From Cellulomonas composti (GTDB lineage Bacteria > Actinomycetota > Actinomycetes > Actinomycetales > Cellulomonadaceae): a DNA stretch of 64,000 nt. Below, piece by piece: positions 27,577 through 37,261 of the stretch. The stretch spans positions 1-64,000 of the forward strand of contig NZ_BJWG01000015.1 in assembly GCF_007990245.1 (NCBI RefSeq), given 5' to 3'. Within the stretch, counting starts at the first letter, position 1. The number at the start of each line of letters is the position of its first letter. The translations under genes were made by a program, and so were the position numbers. The notes beneath the pieces are model-generated. The model did no database searches. It was not told the DNA's origin and was given only the letters and a program-made list of their open reading frames with translations.

Positions 27577-27629
27577 GCGATCGTGCGAGGGAATGGCCAC
27601 GATTCCTGGCCGATCCTTCGCACGATCGC
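27577..27629. terminator. Long hairpin between convergent pepN and a membrane-protein gene
   Basis: GCGATCGTGCGA (27577-27588) pairs perfectly with TCGCACGATCGC (27618-27629), and the inner bases continue with GGGA..GGCCA against TGGCC..TCCT, giving a stem of about 20 pairs with few mismatches and a seven-base loop. It sits between genes that converge, so it can serve both strands as a terminator. No long T-run follows on either side. Confidence 0.7.
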
Positions 27630-27655
27630 TGGTCAGGGCGGTGGGTGGATGCGGG

Positions 27656-28240
27656 TCAGGGTTGGGAGGCGTCGGCCAGGAGGACGACCGCTGCGGCGGG
27701 GTCTTGCTGGTGGTGCCAGACGACGGCCGGGTCGCCCTGCTCCGGCAGGAGGCGGCGGGTCAGCGTCACCCGACCGGCCCAGCGGCGGCCGTCGCGCGTG
27801 GTCACCTCGACCCACGCATGGTCGCCGGGACGCGCACGGCGCTGCCGCTGCGCGCTCGAGACGTCGGTGACGCGCGCCGGGACCGCGACGTGCGCGGCGC
27901 CGAGCGCCTCGAGGCGCGGCCAGGCCGTGACCCGCGCCCGCACCGCCTGCAGCGCGCGCAACCCGCCCAGGGCGGTCACCGCGACGACGACGATCGCGAC
28001 CACGCGCCAGCCGCCCGGCGCGAGCAGCGCGGCGAGCGCGACGAGCACCGCGAACCCGACGAGCACCACCACGAGCGCCGCCACCCGTCGACGGGCGACG
28101 GCGACCGCGAGCCGCCCGGGCCGGGCCGCCTCGAGCGTCGCGGCCGGGAACGTCGCGACGAGCGCGCTCGTCGACGGCGGCAGCGGGCGGGCCAGCTCGT
28201 CGGGCGCGACGGCGGCGACGAGGACCGGCGTGGCGGTCAC
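27656..28240 (-). CDS. Hypothetical two-helix membrane protein
   Basis: A 194-residue protein with a hydrophobic pair at about 58-100 (VAALVVVLVGFAVLVALAALL and VVAIVVVAVTALGGL), a short cytoplasmic N-terminus and a soluble C-terminal domain of about 90 residues containing WVEVTTRDGRRWAGRVTLTR. I do not recognise the family. The GTG at 28240 lies 14 bases after the malQ stop on the same strand, so it is probably the second gene of a malQ transcript. The frame is open far upstream, but that part overlaps malQ and is not real. Confidence 0.6.
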   Translation of the reverse strand: MTATPVLVAAVAPDELARPLPPSTSALVATFPAATLEAARPGRLAVAVARRRVAALVVVLVGFAVLVALAALLAPGGWRVVAIVVVAVTALGGLRALQAVRARVTAWPRLEALGAAHVAVPARVTDVSSAQRQRRARPGDHAWVEVTTRDGRRWAGRVTLTRRLLPEQGDPAVVWHHQQDPAAAVVLLADASQP

Positions 28241-28254
28241 GGGCGCGACGCGGG

Positions 28255-30399
28255 TCAGGAGTCGAGCACGGCGGCGAGGCTGCGCAGCCGGGCGTTGCCG
28301 AACAGGTCGTCGACGAGCACGACCTGGCCGGTCGAGTCGCCGAGCGGCACCTTCCAGTTGGGGTACTCCTGGTCGGTGCCCGGCTGGTTCTGCGCGCGGC
28401 GCTCCCCCACGGCGTCGACCAGCGCGACGGCGATCAGCGCGGCGGGCGTGGCCATGACGTAGCGGTGCAGCGCCTCGACGACCTCCCGCTCCGTGGGGTC
28501 GTCGGGCAGCAGACCGCGCGAGCGCAGCGCGGCGAGCATCCGGTCGCGTTCGGCGTCGGCCTCCCGGCGCACGACCGCCACCGGGTCGGTGAGCAGCCCC
28601 AGCCGTTCCCGGATCGCGACGTGCTCTCCCGCGAGGTAGCCCGCGGTGGGCGGCAGGTCGTGCGTCGTCACGGTCGCGAGCACGAGGTGGCGGTAGTGCT
28701 CGGGCGCCAGCGGTGCGCCCGTGTGGTCCTGCTCGAACCACAGCACGGACGTGCCCAGGATGCCGCGCGACGACAGGTAGTCGCGCACCCACGGCTCGAC
28801 GGTGCCGAGGTCCTCGCCGATCACCACGGCGCCGGCGCGGTGCGCCTCGAGCGCGAGGATCCCGACGAGCGCCTCGTGGTCGTAGCGCACGTAGGCGCCC
28901 TGGTCGGAGTCCACGCCCTCCGGGATCCACCACAGCCGGAACAGCCCGATGACGTGGTCGATGCGGATCGCGCCTGCGTGCCGCAGCACCGTGCGCAGCA
29001 TGTCCCGGTACGGCTTGTACGCGGCGCGTGCGAGCTCGTCGGGCCGCCACGGCGGCTGCGACCAGTTCTGGCCCTGCTGGTTGTACATGTCGGGCGGCGC
29101 GCCGACGGTCGCGCCGCGCGCGAGCACGTCGCCCAGCGACCACACGTCCGCGCCGAGCGGGTGCACGCCGACCGCGAGGTCCTGCATGATCCCGAGCGCC
29201 ATGCCGCCCTCGAGCGCGGCGCGCTGCGCGGCGCCGAGCTGCTCGTCGGCGACCCACTGCAGCCACGTGTGGAACGCGACGCGGTCGGCGAGCAGCACCC
29301 GTTCCGCGGCCACTGCGGCCGAGGCCGGGTCGCCCAGCTCGGGCGGGATCGTCTCGGCGCCGTACTTCTCGGCGAGCGCGCACCACAGCGCGAACGTGGA
29401 CAACCCGCTGCCCTGCTCCTCGACGAACGCCTCGAACGCGGCCTGTCGTGCCGCGGACCGCGGCACCGCGAACACGACCTCGAGCGCGGCGCGCTTGGCC
29501 GTCCAGGCGGCGTCACGGTCGATCGGACCGGGGTCGAGGTCGAGCGCGAGGACGGGCTCGGCGGACCACTCGAGCAGCGAGCGGTCGGCCGAGGACAGGT
29601 AGGCCGCCTCGGGCACCGCCTCGGGCCGCACGTAGACGGGGTTGACGAAGCGCCGCGTCGTCGGCAGGTACGGCGAGGGCGTCATCGGCGCGGCGGGCTC
29701 GGCCGCGTGCAACGGGTTGATGAGCAGGAAGTCGGCGCCCGTCTCGTGACCGGCCATCCACCCGAGGTCCGCGAGGTCGACGAGGTCCCCGATGCCCCAC
29801 GAGCGCCGCGAGCGCACCGAGTAGAGCTGCGCCATGTAGCCCCACGCGCGGCCGGTGCGCAGTCGCTCGGGCAGCTCGAGCCGGTCCGGGGTCACCACGA
29901 CCGTCGCCCGCCCGTTCGCGCTCGGGCCTGCGGCCTCGACCGTGTGCCAGCCCAGCGGCAGGTCCGCGGGCAGCCAGAAGGTCGCGCGCCCGACGAGCCT
30001 GCCGTCGACGGTCCGGGGCTCGACGTACACGTCGGCCTGCGCCAGGTCGCGTCGCCCGCCGCCCGTCTCGGGGTCCAGGTCGAGCACCACGGAGACCGGG
30101 TCGCCGTGCGTGACGTGCACCGGCAGGTGCGCACCCTGCCCGGCGCGCACGACGACGACCGGGGGCAGCACCCGGCGCCACGGCGAGTCCTCGACGTGCG
30201 CCAGCGCCACGTCGATCCGCTCGCGCGAGGACGCGTCCACACCGAGCGCCGCGAGCACCGCGCGCAGCGTCCAGGCGCTCGCGCGACGCAGGTCGCCATG
30301 GAAGCCCCAGTGGTCGGGAACGACGCCGTAGGCAGCCGCGAGGCGCAGCAGGGCGTCCGAGGGTGCCTCGTCGCTGGGAAGGGGTGTGCCGTCGACCAC
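28255..30399 (-). CDS. malQ: 4-alpha-glucanotransferase (amylomaltase)
   Basis: A 714-residue GH77 enzyme that transfers alpha-1,4-glucan segments, used in maltodextrin and glycogen turnover. The N-terminal 160 residues form the extra domain common in actinobacterial MalQ. The catalytic core has SRRSWGIGDLVDL, GADFLLINPLHA, PPDMYNQQGQNW, then IRIDHVIGLFRLWWIP (nucleophile Asp) and VIGEDLGTVEPWV (acid-base Glu), with TTHDLPPTAGY later. Start: the GTG at 30399 is preceded by CAGGATCGGACC, the same spacing as in probable leaderless genes here; the frame extends to 30522 but would overlap the divergent peptidase gene. No other maltose genes are nearby. Confidence 0.93.
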   Translation of the reverse strand: MVDGTPLPSDEAPSDALLRLAAAYGVVPDHWGFHGDLRRASAWTLRAVLAALGVDASSRERIDVALAHVEDSPWRRVLPPVVVVRAGQGAHLPVHVTHGDPVSVVLDLDPETGGGRRDLAQADVYVEPRTVDGRLVGRATFWLPADLPLGWHTVEAAGPSANGRATVVVTPDRLELPERLRTGRAWGYMAQLYSVRSRRSWGIGDLVDLADLGWMAGHETGADFLLINPLHAAEPAAPMTPSPYLPTTRRFVNPVYVRPEAVPEAAYLSSADRSLLEWSAEPVLALDLDPGPIDRDAAWTAKRAALEVVFAVPRSAARQAAFEAFVEEQGSGLSTFALWCALAEKYGAETIPPELGDPASAAVAAERVLLADRVAFHTWLQWVADEQLGAAQRAALEGGMALGIMQDLAVGVHPLGADVWSLGDVLARGATVGAPPDMYNQQGQNWSQPPWRPDELARAAYKPYRDMLRTVLRHAGAIRIDHVIGLFRLWWIPEGVDSDQGAYVRYDHEALVGILALEAHRAGAVVIGEDLGTVEPWVRDYLSSRGILGTSVLWFEQDHTGAPLAPEHYRHLVLATVTTHDLPPTAGYLAGEHVAIRERLGLLTDPVAVVRREADAERDRMLAALRSRGLLPDDPTEREVVEALHRYVMATPAALIAVALVDAVGERRAQNQPGTDQEYPNWKVPLGDSTGQVVLVDDLFGNARLRSLAAVLDS

Positions 30400-30493
30400 G
30401 GTCCGATCCTGCCAGAGCGCAGGCCCCGCAGCTGTGACGTCGGTCCGGGGTGCCGCGGCCAGTCGCGCCGCTCTCGTCGTAGCCTTGCGGACC

Positions 30494-32689
30494 ATGACGG
30501 CGACCACGCCCCACCCACCCATGCCGACGAACGCGCCCGACTACCCGCGGGCGCCCCGCACCGAGCTCGTCGAGGACCTGCACGGCCGGATCGTCGCCGA
30601 CCCGTACCGGACGCTGGAGGACGCGAGCGACCCGGCGACGCAGGCCTGGTCCGCCGCGCAGGACGACCTGTACGCCCAGGCCCTCGCGACGACCCGCGAA
30701 CGCGCCGCCGGCACGCCGTTCGAGACCGAGCGCCTCACGGCGCGGCTGCGCGAGCTGCTCGGCGCCGGGTTCGTCGGGGCCCCCGCGTGGCGCGGTGAGC
30801 GCCGGTTCTTCTCCCGGCGCGCCGGCGACCAGGAGCACGCGGTCGTCGTCGTGGCCGAACCCGGTCCGGACGGCGAGGTCGAGCGGGTCCTGATCGACCC
30901 TATGGCGCTCGACCCGAGCGGCACCACGACGCTGGACGCGTGGCAGCCGTCCAAGGAGGGCGACCTGCTCGCCTACCAGGTCTCCACCGGCGGCACCGAG
31001 GAGTCGGTGCTGCGGGTGCTCGACGTCGCGACCGGCGAGGTCGTCGACGGCCCGATCGACCGGGCGCGCTACTCGCCCGTCGCGTGGGTCCCGGGCGGCG
31101 CGTCGTACTACTACGTCCGGCGGCTGGCCCCCGAGCTCGTGCCCGACGACGAGGCGCAGTACCACCGGCGCGTCTGGCTGCACCGCGTGGGCACCGACCC
31201 GGCCACCGACGTCGAGGTGTTCGGCGCGGGCCTCGAGACGACGAACTACTACGGCGTCTCGGTGTCGCGCGACGGGCGCTGGCTGCTCGTGTCGGCGTCC
31301 GCCGGGACCGCGCCGCGCACGGACGTCTGGATCGGCGACCTGGCGGCCGGGCCGCGCGGGGCCGACGAGGTCGACGGCGTCCCGCCGCTGCGCGAGGTCG
31401 TCGTCGGGCTCGACGCCGAGACGGGTGCATGGGTCGGTCGCGACGGGCTGCTCTACCTGCACACCGACCTCGAGGCGCCGCGCGGGCGGCTGTGCGTGAC
31501 CACGCCCGACGAACCCGGCGTGGAGCACTGGCGCACGCTCGTCGCCCAGGACGAGGACGCCGTGCTGCAGGGCGTCGCGATCCTCGACGACGGCTCGTCC
31601 ACGCAGGCGGAGCTGCTGCTCGCGACGTGGCGGCGGCACAGCGTCTCGTCGGTCACCGCGCACGACCCGCGCACCGGTGCACCCGTCGCGGGGCCGCTGC
31701 CGGCACTGCCCGGACTGGGCTCCGTGTCCGGGCTGGTCACGCGCCCCGAGGGCGGGCGTGAGGTCTGGTTCTCCTACACCGACCACGTCACCGTGCCGTC
31801 GGTGCACCGCTTCGACGCGGCCACGGGCACGACCACGCTGTGGGCCGCTCCCCCGGGTGCGGTCGCGCGGGTGCCGGACGTGCGCGTCGCGCAGATCGAG
31901 GTCACCAGCCCCGACGGCACGACGGTGCGCGCGTTCGTCGTCGCCCGTGCGGACGCGCTCGACGACGACGGCCGGCCGACCGCACCCGCGCCGACGGTCC
32001 TGTACGGCTACGGCGGCTTCCAGATCTCGCTCGACCCGGCGTACTCCGCGACGACGCTCGCGTGGGTCGAGGCCGGGGGCGTGTACGTCGTCGCGAACCT
32101 GCGCGGCGGCGGCGAGGAGGGCGAGCAGTGGCACCGCGACGGGATGCGCGCACACAAGCAGAACGTGTTCGACGACTTCCATGCGGTCGCGCAGCACCTC
32201 GTCGACGCGGGCTGGACCACACCCGATCGGCTCGCGTGCTGGGGCGGCTCGAACGGCGGGCTGCTCGTCGGCGCCGCCGTGACCCAACGCCCGGACCTGT
32301 TCGCGGCCGCGGTGTGCTCGGCTCCGCTGCTCGACATGGTGCGCTACCAGCGCTTCGGCCTCGGCGTGACGTGGACCGAGGAGTACGGCGACGCGGACGT
32401 GCCCACCGAGCTCGACTGGCTGCTCGGCTACTCGCCGTACCACCGCGTGGTCGACGGGACCGCCTACCCCGCCGTGCTGTTCACGGTGTTCGAGGGTGAC
32501 ACGCGTGTCGACCCGCTGCACGCGCGCAAGCTCGCCGCGGCGCTGCAGCACGCGACCTCGTCGGACCGGCCCGTGCTGATCCGCCGCGAGACGGGCGTCG
32601 GGCACGGCGGACGCTCGCTGACCCGCTCGATCGGGCTGACCGTCGAGCAGCTCCAGGTCGTCGCGCACGGGACGGGGCTCGCACCGTGA
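30494..32689 (+). CDS. Prolyl oligopeptidase family serine peptidase (S9)
   Basis: A 731-residue S9A-type peptidase. The N-terminal part starts with YPRAPRTELVEDLHGRIVADPYRTLED, typical of prolyl oligopeptidase, and forms a beta-propeller. The C-terminal alpha/beta-hydrolase domain has YGYGGFQISL, ANLRGGGEEGEQWHRDG, the nucleophile in GGSNGGLL (Ser586), an aspartate in DTRVDPLHARK and the histidine in GVGHGG. No signal peptide, so cytoplasmic cleavage of short proline-containing peptides is likely. The ATG at 30494 lies eight bases after TAGCCT. Its stop overlaps the mscS start (GTGA), coupling the two. Confidence 0.92.
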   Translation: MTATTPHPPMPTNAPDYPRAPRTELVEDLHGRIVADPYRTLEDASDPATQAWSAAQDDLYAQALATTRERAAGTPFETERLTARLRELLGAGFVGAPAWRGERRFFSRRAGDQEHAVVVVAEPGPDGEVERVLIDPMALDPSGTTTLDAWQPSKEGDLLAYQVSTGGTEESVLRVLDVATGEVVDGPIDRARYSPVAWVPGGASYYYVRRLAPELVPDDEAQYHRRVWLHRVGTDPATDVEVFGAGLETTNYYGVSVSRDGRWLLVSASAGTAPRTDVWIGDLAAGPRGADEVDGVPPLREVVVGLDAETGAWVGRDGLLYLHTDLEAPRGRLCVTTPDEPGVEHWRTLVAQDEDAVLQGVAILDDGSSTQAELLLATWRRHSVSSVTAHDPRTGAPVAGPLPALPGLGSVSGLVTRPEGGREVWFSYTDHVTVPSVHRFDAATGTTTLWAAPPGAVARVPDVRVAQIEVTSPDGTTVRAFVVARADALDDDGRPTAPAPTVLYGYGGFQISLDPAYSATTLAWVEAGGVYVVANLRGGGEEGEQWHRDGMRAHKQNVFDDFHAVAQHLVDAGWTTPDRLACWGGSNGGLLVGAAVTQRPDLFAAAVCSAPLLDMVRYQRFGLGVTWTEEYGDADVPTELDWLLGYSPYHRVVDGTAYPAVLFTVFEGDTRVDPLHARKLAAALQHATSSDRPVLIRRETGVGHGGRSLTRSIGLTVEQLQVVAHGTGLAP

Positions 32690-33777
32690 CCGCGCCCTCC
32701 CCGACACCGACCGACCCCGAGCTCCTTCCCGACGACCTGTCGTCCCCCGGTTCGTGGTGGGAGTGGTTCATCGGGACGCCGCTGCGGATCGCGCTGATCG
32801 TCGTCATCAGCGCGATCGCGCTCGCTCTGGTGCGCACCGCGATCCGGCGGATCACCGACCACGTCGCCGAGGGCACCTCGACCGTGCAGAAGCTGGGCGA
32901 GATCCCGGTGGGCGCCGCGCTCATCAAGGCCGACCCGGTCGCGACCGCGCGCCGCGCGCAGCGGGCCCGCACGCTCGGGTCGGTGCTGCGTTCGACCGCG
33001 TCGATCGTCGTCGGCGGGATCGCGTTCTTCCTCGTGCTCGACCAGCTCGGCATCAACCTGGCGCCGTTCATCGCGTCCGTCGGCATCGTCGGCGTCGCGC
33101 TCGGTTTCGGCGCGCAGAGCCTCGTGAAGGACTTCCTCACGGGCACGTTCATGCTGCTCGAGGACCAGTACGGCGTGGGCGACGTCGTCGACGTCGGTCC
33201 CGCGGTCGGCACGGTCGAGGCGGTGACGCTGCGCGTCACGAAGGTCCGCGACGCCGAGGGCACGCTGTGGCACGTGCCCAACGGCACGATGGTCCGCGTC
33301 GGCAACAAGACGCAGGGCTGGTCGTACGCGACCGTCGAGCTCGAGGTCGACTACTTCGCGGACCTCGACGAGGTGCGTCGCGTGCTGACGGAGGTGGCCG
33401 CGGCCGTCGCGGCGGACCCGACGACCGGAGCGGCCGTCGACGGCGAGCCGACCGTCACCGGGATCGAGAAGCTCACCGCGGACGGCGTGACGATGCGCGT
33501 GCGGGTGCGTTCGACGCCGGCCCGGCAGTGGGAGGTGGCGCGTGCACTGCGGAGCGCGGCGCGCACCGCGCTCGAGGAGGCCGGCATCCCGCTCGCGGGG
33601 CAGCGCGACGCGCTCACGGCGCACCTCGGACGAACCGCAGCACCTGAGCCGGGCGCACCTGAGCCGGCAGCGCCCGAGACGACAGCGCCCGAGACGACAG
33701 CGCCCGCGCCCCTGTCGCTCGACACGACGGAGCCTGCGCCCGCGGCGCCCGAGCGTGCAGCGTCGGACGAGAGCTGA
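32686..33777 (+). CDS. MscS-family small-conductance mechanosensitive channel
   Basis: A 363-residue membrane protein. Three helices (about 30-55, 105-125 and 130-155) lead into the MscS pore and beta domain: GIVGVALGFGAQSLVKDFLTG, then TFMLLEDQYGVGDVVDVG and the HVPNGTMVRVGNKTQGW stretch. Such channels open under membrane tension on osmotic downshift. The last 50 residues are a cytoplasmic tail of proline, alanine and glutamate with repeated APEP/APETTAPE units, likely disordered. Start is the GTG at 32686, overlapping the stop of the upstream peptidase. Confidence 0.92.
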   Translation: MTAPSPTPTDPELLPDDLSSPGSWWEWFIGTPLRIALIVVISAIALALVRTAIRRITDHVAEGTSTVQKLGEIPVGAALIKADPVATARRAQRARTLGSVLRSTASIVVGGIAFFLVLDQLGINLAPFIASVGIVGVALGFGAQSLVKDFLTGTFMLLEDQYGVGDVVDVGPAVGTVEAVTLRVTKVRDAEGTLWHVPNGTMVRVGNKTQGWSYATVELEVDYFADLDEVRRVLTEVAAAVAADPTTGAAVDGEPTVTGIEKLTADGVTMRVRVRSTPARQWEVARALRSAARTALEEAGIPLAGQRDALTAHLGRTAAPEPGAPEPAAPETTAPETTAPAPLSLDTTEPAPAAPERAASDES

Positions 33778-33783
33778 GCCGGT

Positions 33784-34014
33784 TCAGCGCAGCGAGTCGA
33801 GCTCCGCGGCGAGGTGGTCGGCCTCGGGGCCGACGATCACCTGCACGATGCGGCCCGAGCGGACCACCCCGAACGCGCCCGAAGCCTTGAGCGCGGCCTC
33901 GTCGACCAGCTGGGCGTCGCCCACCTCGACGCGCAGCCGCGTGATGCACGGCTCGAGGTCGACAACGTTGGTGTCGCCTCCCAGGGCGGCGAGGATCTGC
34001 TCTGCCTTGCTCAT
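33784..34014 (-). CDS. PTS EIIB domain protein (glucose family)
   Basis: A 76-residue stand-alone EIIB domain of the glucose/N-acetylglucosamine PTS family. SKAEQILAALGGDTNVVDLEPCITRLRVEV contains the phospho-accepting cysteine in CITRLR, followed by FGVVRSGRIVQVIVGPEADHLAAEL. EIIB takes phosphate from EIIA and passes it to the sugar held by EIIC. No EIIA, EIIC or HPr gene lies in the window. Start: ATG at 34014 with GGAGAG just upstream; the frame is open to 34053. It diverges from ptsI and converges with mscS. Confidence 0.9.
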   Translation of the reverse strand: MSKAEQILAALGGDTNVVDLEPCITRLRVEVGDAQLVDEAALKASGAFGVVRSGRIVQVIVGPEADHLAAELDSLR

Positions 34015-34143
34015 GAACTCTCCAGCGAGCCGGGCGCGACCCGGTCGTCGCACGCGTCAAGGGTAACCCGCATCACACGTGCTCTGGTGGCGGGACCCCG
34101 CGCACAGGCGGGAGACTCAGGGCACGCGACAAGGAGGTCAGCC

Positions 34144-35862
34144 GTGTCCTCGCACGTCCCCCCGCAGCCCCCGACGACGAACACGCCGACGCTCGTGCAC
34201 GGCATCGGCGTCAGCCCAGGGCGCGTCGCCGCCCCCGCGGTCCTCATGCCCCCGCCGGTGCCCGAACCCCCGTCGGGCCGTCGGCTCGCGCCGGGCGCCG
34301 ACCACGTCGCCGCCGCGGCGCGCATCGAGGAGGCGTCGCGCCGGGTCCGGACCGCGCTCGACGCCGCGGCCGACCGCGCACAGGGCGACGCCGCCGACGT
34401 GCTGCACGCGACCGCCGCGATCGCGTCGGACCCGACGCTCGTCGCCGACGCGACGCAGCGCGTGCACGACGAGAGCCTCGTCCCCGAACGCGCCGTGTGG
34501 GAGGCCGCCGCCGAGGTCGCGACCCAGTTCGAGGCGCTCGGCGGCGTGTTCGCCGAACGCGTGCGCGACATCGCCGACGTGCGCGACCGGCTCGTGGCCG
34601 AGCTCACCGGACGGCCCGCCCCGGGTGTGCCCGAGCGCAGCGAGCCGTTCGTGCTCGTCGCGCCCGACCTGGCCCCGGCAATCGTCGCGACGCTCGACAC
34701 CACCGCGGTCCTGGGGATCGCGACCGCCGAGGGCGGCCCGACCGCGCACACCGCGATCCTGGCGCGCTCGCGCGGCATCCCGGCCGTGGTCGCCGCGCAC
34801 GGCCTCGAGCCCCTGGTCACCGAGGGCGTGCTCGTGCTGCTGGACGGCGGCGCGGGCACGGTCGTCGTGCACCCCGACCCGGCAGCGGTCGAGGCGGCGC
34901 GCGCGAGCGCGTCGCAGGTGCGCACGTTCGACGGCGACGGCCGCACGGCCGACGGGCACCGGGTCGAGCTTCTCGCGAACATCGGCGCGCCGGGCGACGC
35001 GGCACAGGCCGCCGCCGCCGGGGCACAGGGCGTCGGGCTGTTCCGCACGGAGTTCGTGTACCTCGACCGCGACGAGGCGCCCACGCCCGACGAGCAGGTC
35101 GCCGACTACCGCGCCGTGCTCGCCGCGTTCCCGGGGCGCAAGGTCGTCATCCGCACGCTCGACGCGGGTGCCGACAAGCCGCTGCCCTTCCTCGCCGGCG
35201 CCCCCGAGGCCAACCCCGCGCTCGGCGTGCGCGGGCTGCGCACCGCGGTCGCCCACCCCGAGGTGCTCGACGCGCAGCTGCGCGCGATCGCGGCGGCCGC
35301 GGCGGCGGAGTCCGCGGACGTGTGGGTCATGGCGCCGATGGTCTCGACGGTCGACGAGGCGCAGGAGTTCGTCGAACGCTGCGCGCGGCACGGCCTGAGC
35401 ACCGCCGGCGTGATGGTCGAGGTGCCCAGCGCCGCGCTGCTCGCGGACCGGGTGCTCGCGCACGCCGCGTTCGCGAGCATCGGCACCAACGACCTCACGC
35501 AGTACACGATGGCGGCCGACCGGCTGCTCGGCTCGGTCGCGGGCCTGTCCGACGCGTGGCAGCCCGCGGTGCTGCGCCTGGTCGCCGAGACGTGCCGGGG
35601 TGGCGCCCAGCAGGGACGTCCGGTCGGCGTGTGCGGCGAGGCCGCCGCGGTGCCGGCGCTGGCCGTCGTGCTCGTCGGGCTCGGCGTCTCGTCGTTGTCG
35701 ATGACGCCCCGCGCGCTCGCGGACGTCGCGGCGGTGCTCGCGAGCACCACGCTCGACGAGTGCCGCCGGCTCGCGGCACTCGCGCTCGCGGCCTCGTCGG
35801 CCCGCGACGCGCGCGAGACGGTGCGTGCGGCCCTGCCGGTGCTTGCCGAGCTCGGCCTGTGA
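34144..35862 (+). CDS. ptsI: PEP-protein phosphotransferase (PTS enzyme I)
   Basis: A 572-residue cytoplasmic enzyme that autophosphorylates from phosphoenolpyruvate and passes the phosphate to HPr. The N-terminal part begins [14 protein letters not shown]; the phosphohistidine is in [19 protein letters not shown]. The PEP-binding C-terminal half has [47 protein letters not shown] and the active cysteine in VGVCGEAA. Strong ribosome site AAGGAGGT five bases before the GTG at 34144. It diverges from the EIIB gene, so both PTS parts share a 129-base control region. Confidence 0.95.
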   Translation: MSSHVPPQPPTTNTPTLVHGIGVSPGRVAAPAVLMPPPVPEPPSGRRLAPGADHVAAAARIEEASRRVRTALDAAADRAQGDAADVLHATAAIASDPTLVADATQRVHDESLVPERAVWEAAAEVATQFEALGGVFAERVRDIADVRDRLVAELTGRPAPGVPERSEPFVLVAPDLAPAIVATLDTTAVLGIATAEGGPTAHTAILARSRGIPAVVAAHGLEPLVTEGVLVLLDGGAGTVVVHPDPAAVEAARASASQVRTFDGDGRTADGHRVELLANIGAPGDAAQAAAAGAQGVGLFRTEFVYLDRDEAPTPDEQVADYRAVLAAFPGRKVVIRTLDAGADKPLPFLAGAPEANPALGVRGLRTAVAHPEVLDAQLRAIAAAAAAESADVWVMAPMVSTVDEAQEFVERCARHGLSTAGVMVEVPSAALLADRVLAHAAFASIGTNDLTQYTMAADRLLGSVAGLSDAWQPAVLRLVAETCRGGAQQGRPVGVCGEAAAVPALAVVLVGLGVSSLSMTPRALADVAAVLASTTLDECRRLAALALAASSARDARETVRAALPVLAELGL

Positions 35863-35905
35863 CCTGCCGCTCGAGCCGGGCGCCGCGCGTGTGAGGATGG
35901 GCGCC

Positions 35906-36286
35906 GTGACCGACTCGTTCTACGACGCCGTGGGCGGCCACGCGACCTTCGTCGCCCTGGTCGACGCGTTCTACCGGGGTGTCGCCCAGGATCCGGTGCT
36001 TCGCGAGATGTACCCGGAGGAGGATCTGGCCCCCGCGGCCGAGCGCCTCACGATGTTCCTCGAGCAGTACTGGGGCGGCCCGACGACGTACAGCGACCAG
36101 CGCGGCCACCCGCGCTTGCGCATGCGGCACGCGCCGTACAAGGTCAACCCCGACGCCCGGGACCGTTGGCTCGCGCACATGCGCGTCGCGGTGGACGAGG
36201 TCGACCTCGCGCCGCTGCAGCGTGCCGAGCTGTGGGACTACCTCGAGCGCGCGGCGCACTCGATGCTCAACACCTTCGAGGACTGA
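35906..36286 (+). CDS. Truncated haemoglobin, group II (GlbO-like)
   Basis: A 126-residue 2-on-2 globin. It begins [23 protein letters not shown] (the tyrosine is the distal B10 residue), continues [24 protein letters not shown], and carries the proximal histidine in RMRHAPYKV; the WLAHM tryptophan corresponds to the conserved G8. Group II truncated globins bind oxygen and NO and are linked to oxidative or nitrosative defence, which fits a strain that respires nitrate. Start: GTG at 35906, preceded by GAGGATGGG; an ATG at 35897 is in frame. Confidence 0.92.
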   Translation: MTDSFYDAVGGHATFVALVDAFYRGVAQDPVLREMYPEEDLAPAAERLTMFLEQYWGGPTTYSDQRGHPRLRMRHAPYKVNPDARDRWLAHMRVAVDEVDLAPLQRAELWDYLERAAHSMLNTFED

Positions 36287-36304
36287 CATGTCGAACACGG
36301 ACGC

Positions 36305-37174
36305 ATGACGGACCAGCCCGACCGGATGGCTCCGGTGCTCGACGTGCTCCGCCTCGAGCACGACCCCGCCACCCCCGACGTGTTCCAGGGCCGCAGCCTG
36401 CCCCAGCCCAACGGCCGCGTGTTCGGCGGCCAGGTCCTCGCGCAGGCGCTGCTCGCCGCCGGTGCGACCGTCGCCGAGGACCGGCTCCCGCACTCGCTGC
36501 ACGGCTACTTCCTGCGCGCGGGGGTGATCGAGCAGCCCATCACGTTCGCGGTCGAGCGGTTGCGTGACGGACGCTCGTTCACCGCCCGGCGCACGCACGC
36601 TCTGCAGGACGGCGTGCCGATCCTGTCGATGATCACGTCGTTCCAGGAGCGTCAGGACGGCATCGAGTACGCCGACCCGATCCCCGAGGGCATCCCCGGC
36701 CCGGACGAGCTGCGCAGCGCGTTCGACATCCTGGGCCCGATCGACCACCCGGTCGCGAAGTTCTGGACGCAGGAGGCCGCGTTCGACGTCCGGCACGTCG
36801 ACGGTGCGCTGTACCTGGGACCCGCGCGCGTGCGCTCGGGCCGCCAGGCGGTGTGGTTCCGCGCGCTCGCCCCGCTGCCCGACGACCAGCTCCTGCACCG
36901 CGCGCTGCTCGCCTACGCGTGCGACCAGGTCATGCTCGAGCCCGTGCTGCGCCGCTCCGGGGCGTCGTGGGTGTCGCGCGGCCTGTCGATCGCGAGCCTC
37001 GACCACGGGATGTGGTGGCACCGCGATGTACGGGTCGACGACTGGCTCCTGTACATCCAGTCGACGCCGAGCGCGCAGGGCGGTCGCGGCCTCGGTGCGG
37101 CACGCGTGTTCAGCCAGGACGGCACGCTCGTCGCGTCTGTCGCGCAGGAGGGGATGGTCCGCGTCCCGGACTGA
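36305..37174 (+). CDS. tesB: Acyl-CoA thioesterase II
   Basis: A 289-residue double hot-dog thioesterase that hydrolyses medium- and long-chain acyl-CoA in the cytoplasm. N-terminal features: FQGRSLPQPNGRVFGGQVLAQAL, HSLHGYFLRAG, and RDGRSFTARRTHALQDG with the conserved D, T and Q of TesB in the C-terminal half (ASLDHGMWWHRDVRVDDWLLY). It ends with the usual FSQDGTLVASVAQEGMVR. Starts at ATG 36305, 18 bases after the globin stop, so probably co-transcribed; the ribosome site is weak. Confidence 0.92.
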   Translation: MTDQPDRMAPVLDVLRLEHDPATPDVFQGRSLPQPNGRVFGGQVLAQALLAAGATVAEDRLPHSLHGYFLRAGVIEQPITFAVERLRDGRSFTARRTHALQDGVPILSMITSFQERQDGIEYADPIPEGIPGPDELRSAFDILGPIDHPVAKFWTQEAAFDVRHVDGALYLGPARVRSGRQAVWFRALAPLPDDQLLHRALLAYACDQVMLEPVLRRSGASWVSRGLSIASLDHGMWWHRDVRVDDWLLYIQSTPSAQGGRGLGAARVFSQDGTLVASVAQEGMVRVPD

Positions 37175-37261
37175 CCCGACGACACGCCCGACGACACACG
37201 CCCGACGACACACGTCCCGCCCGACGCGCGAGGCGTGCACCCGTCGTCCATGATGGCCCGC

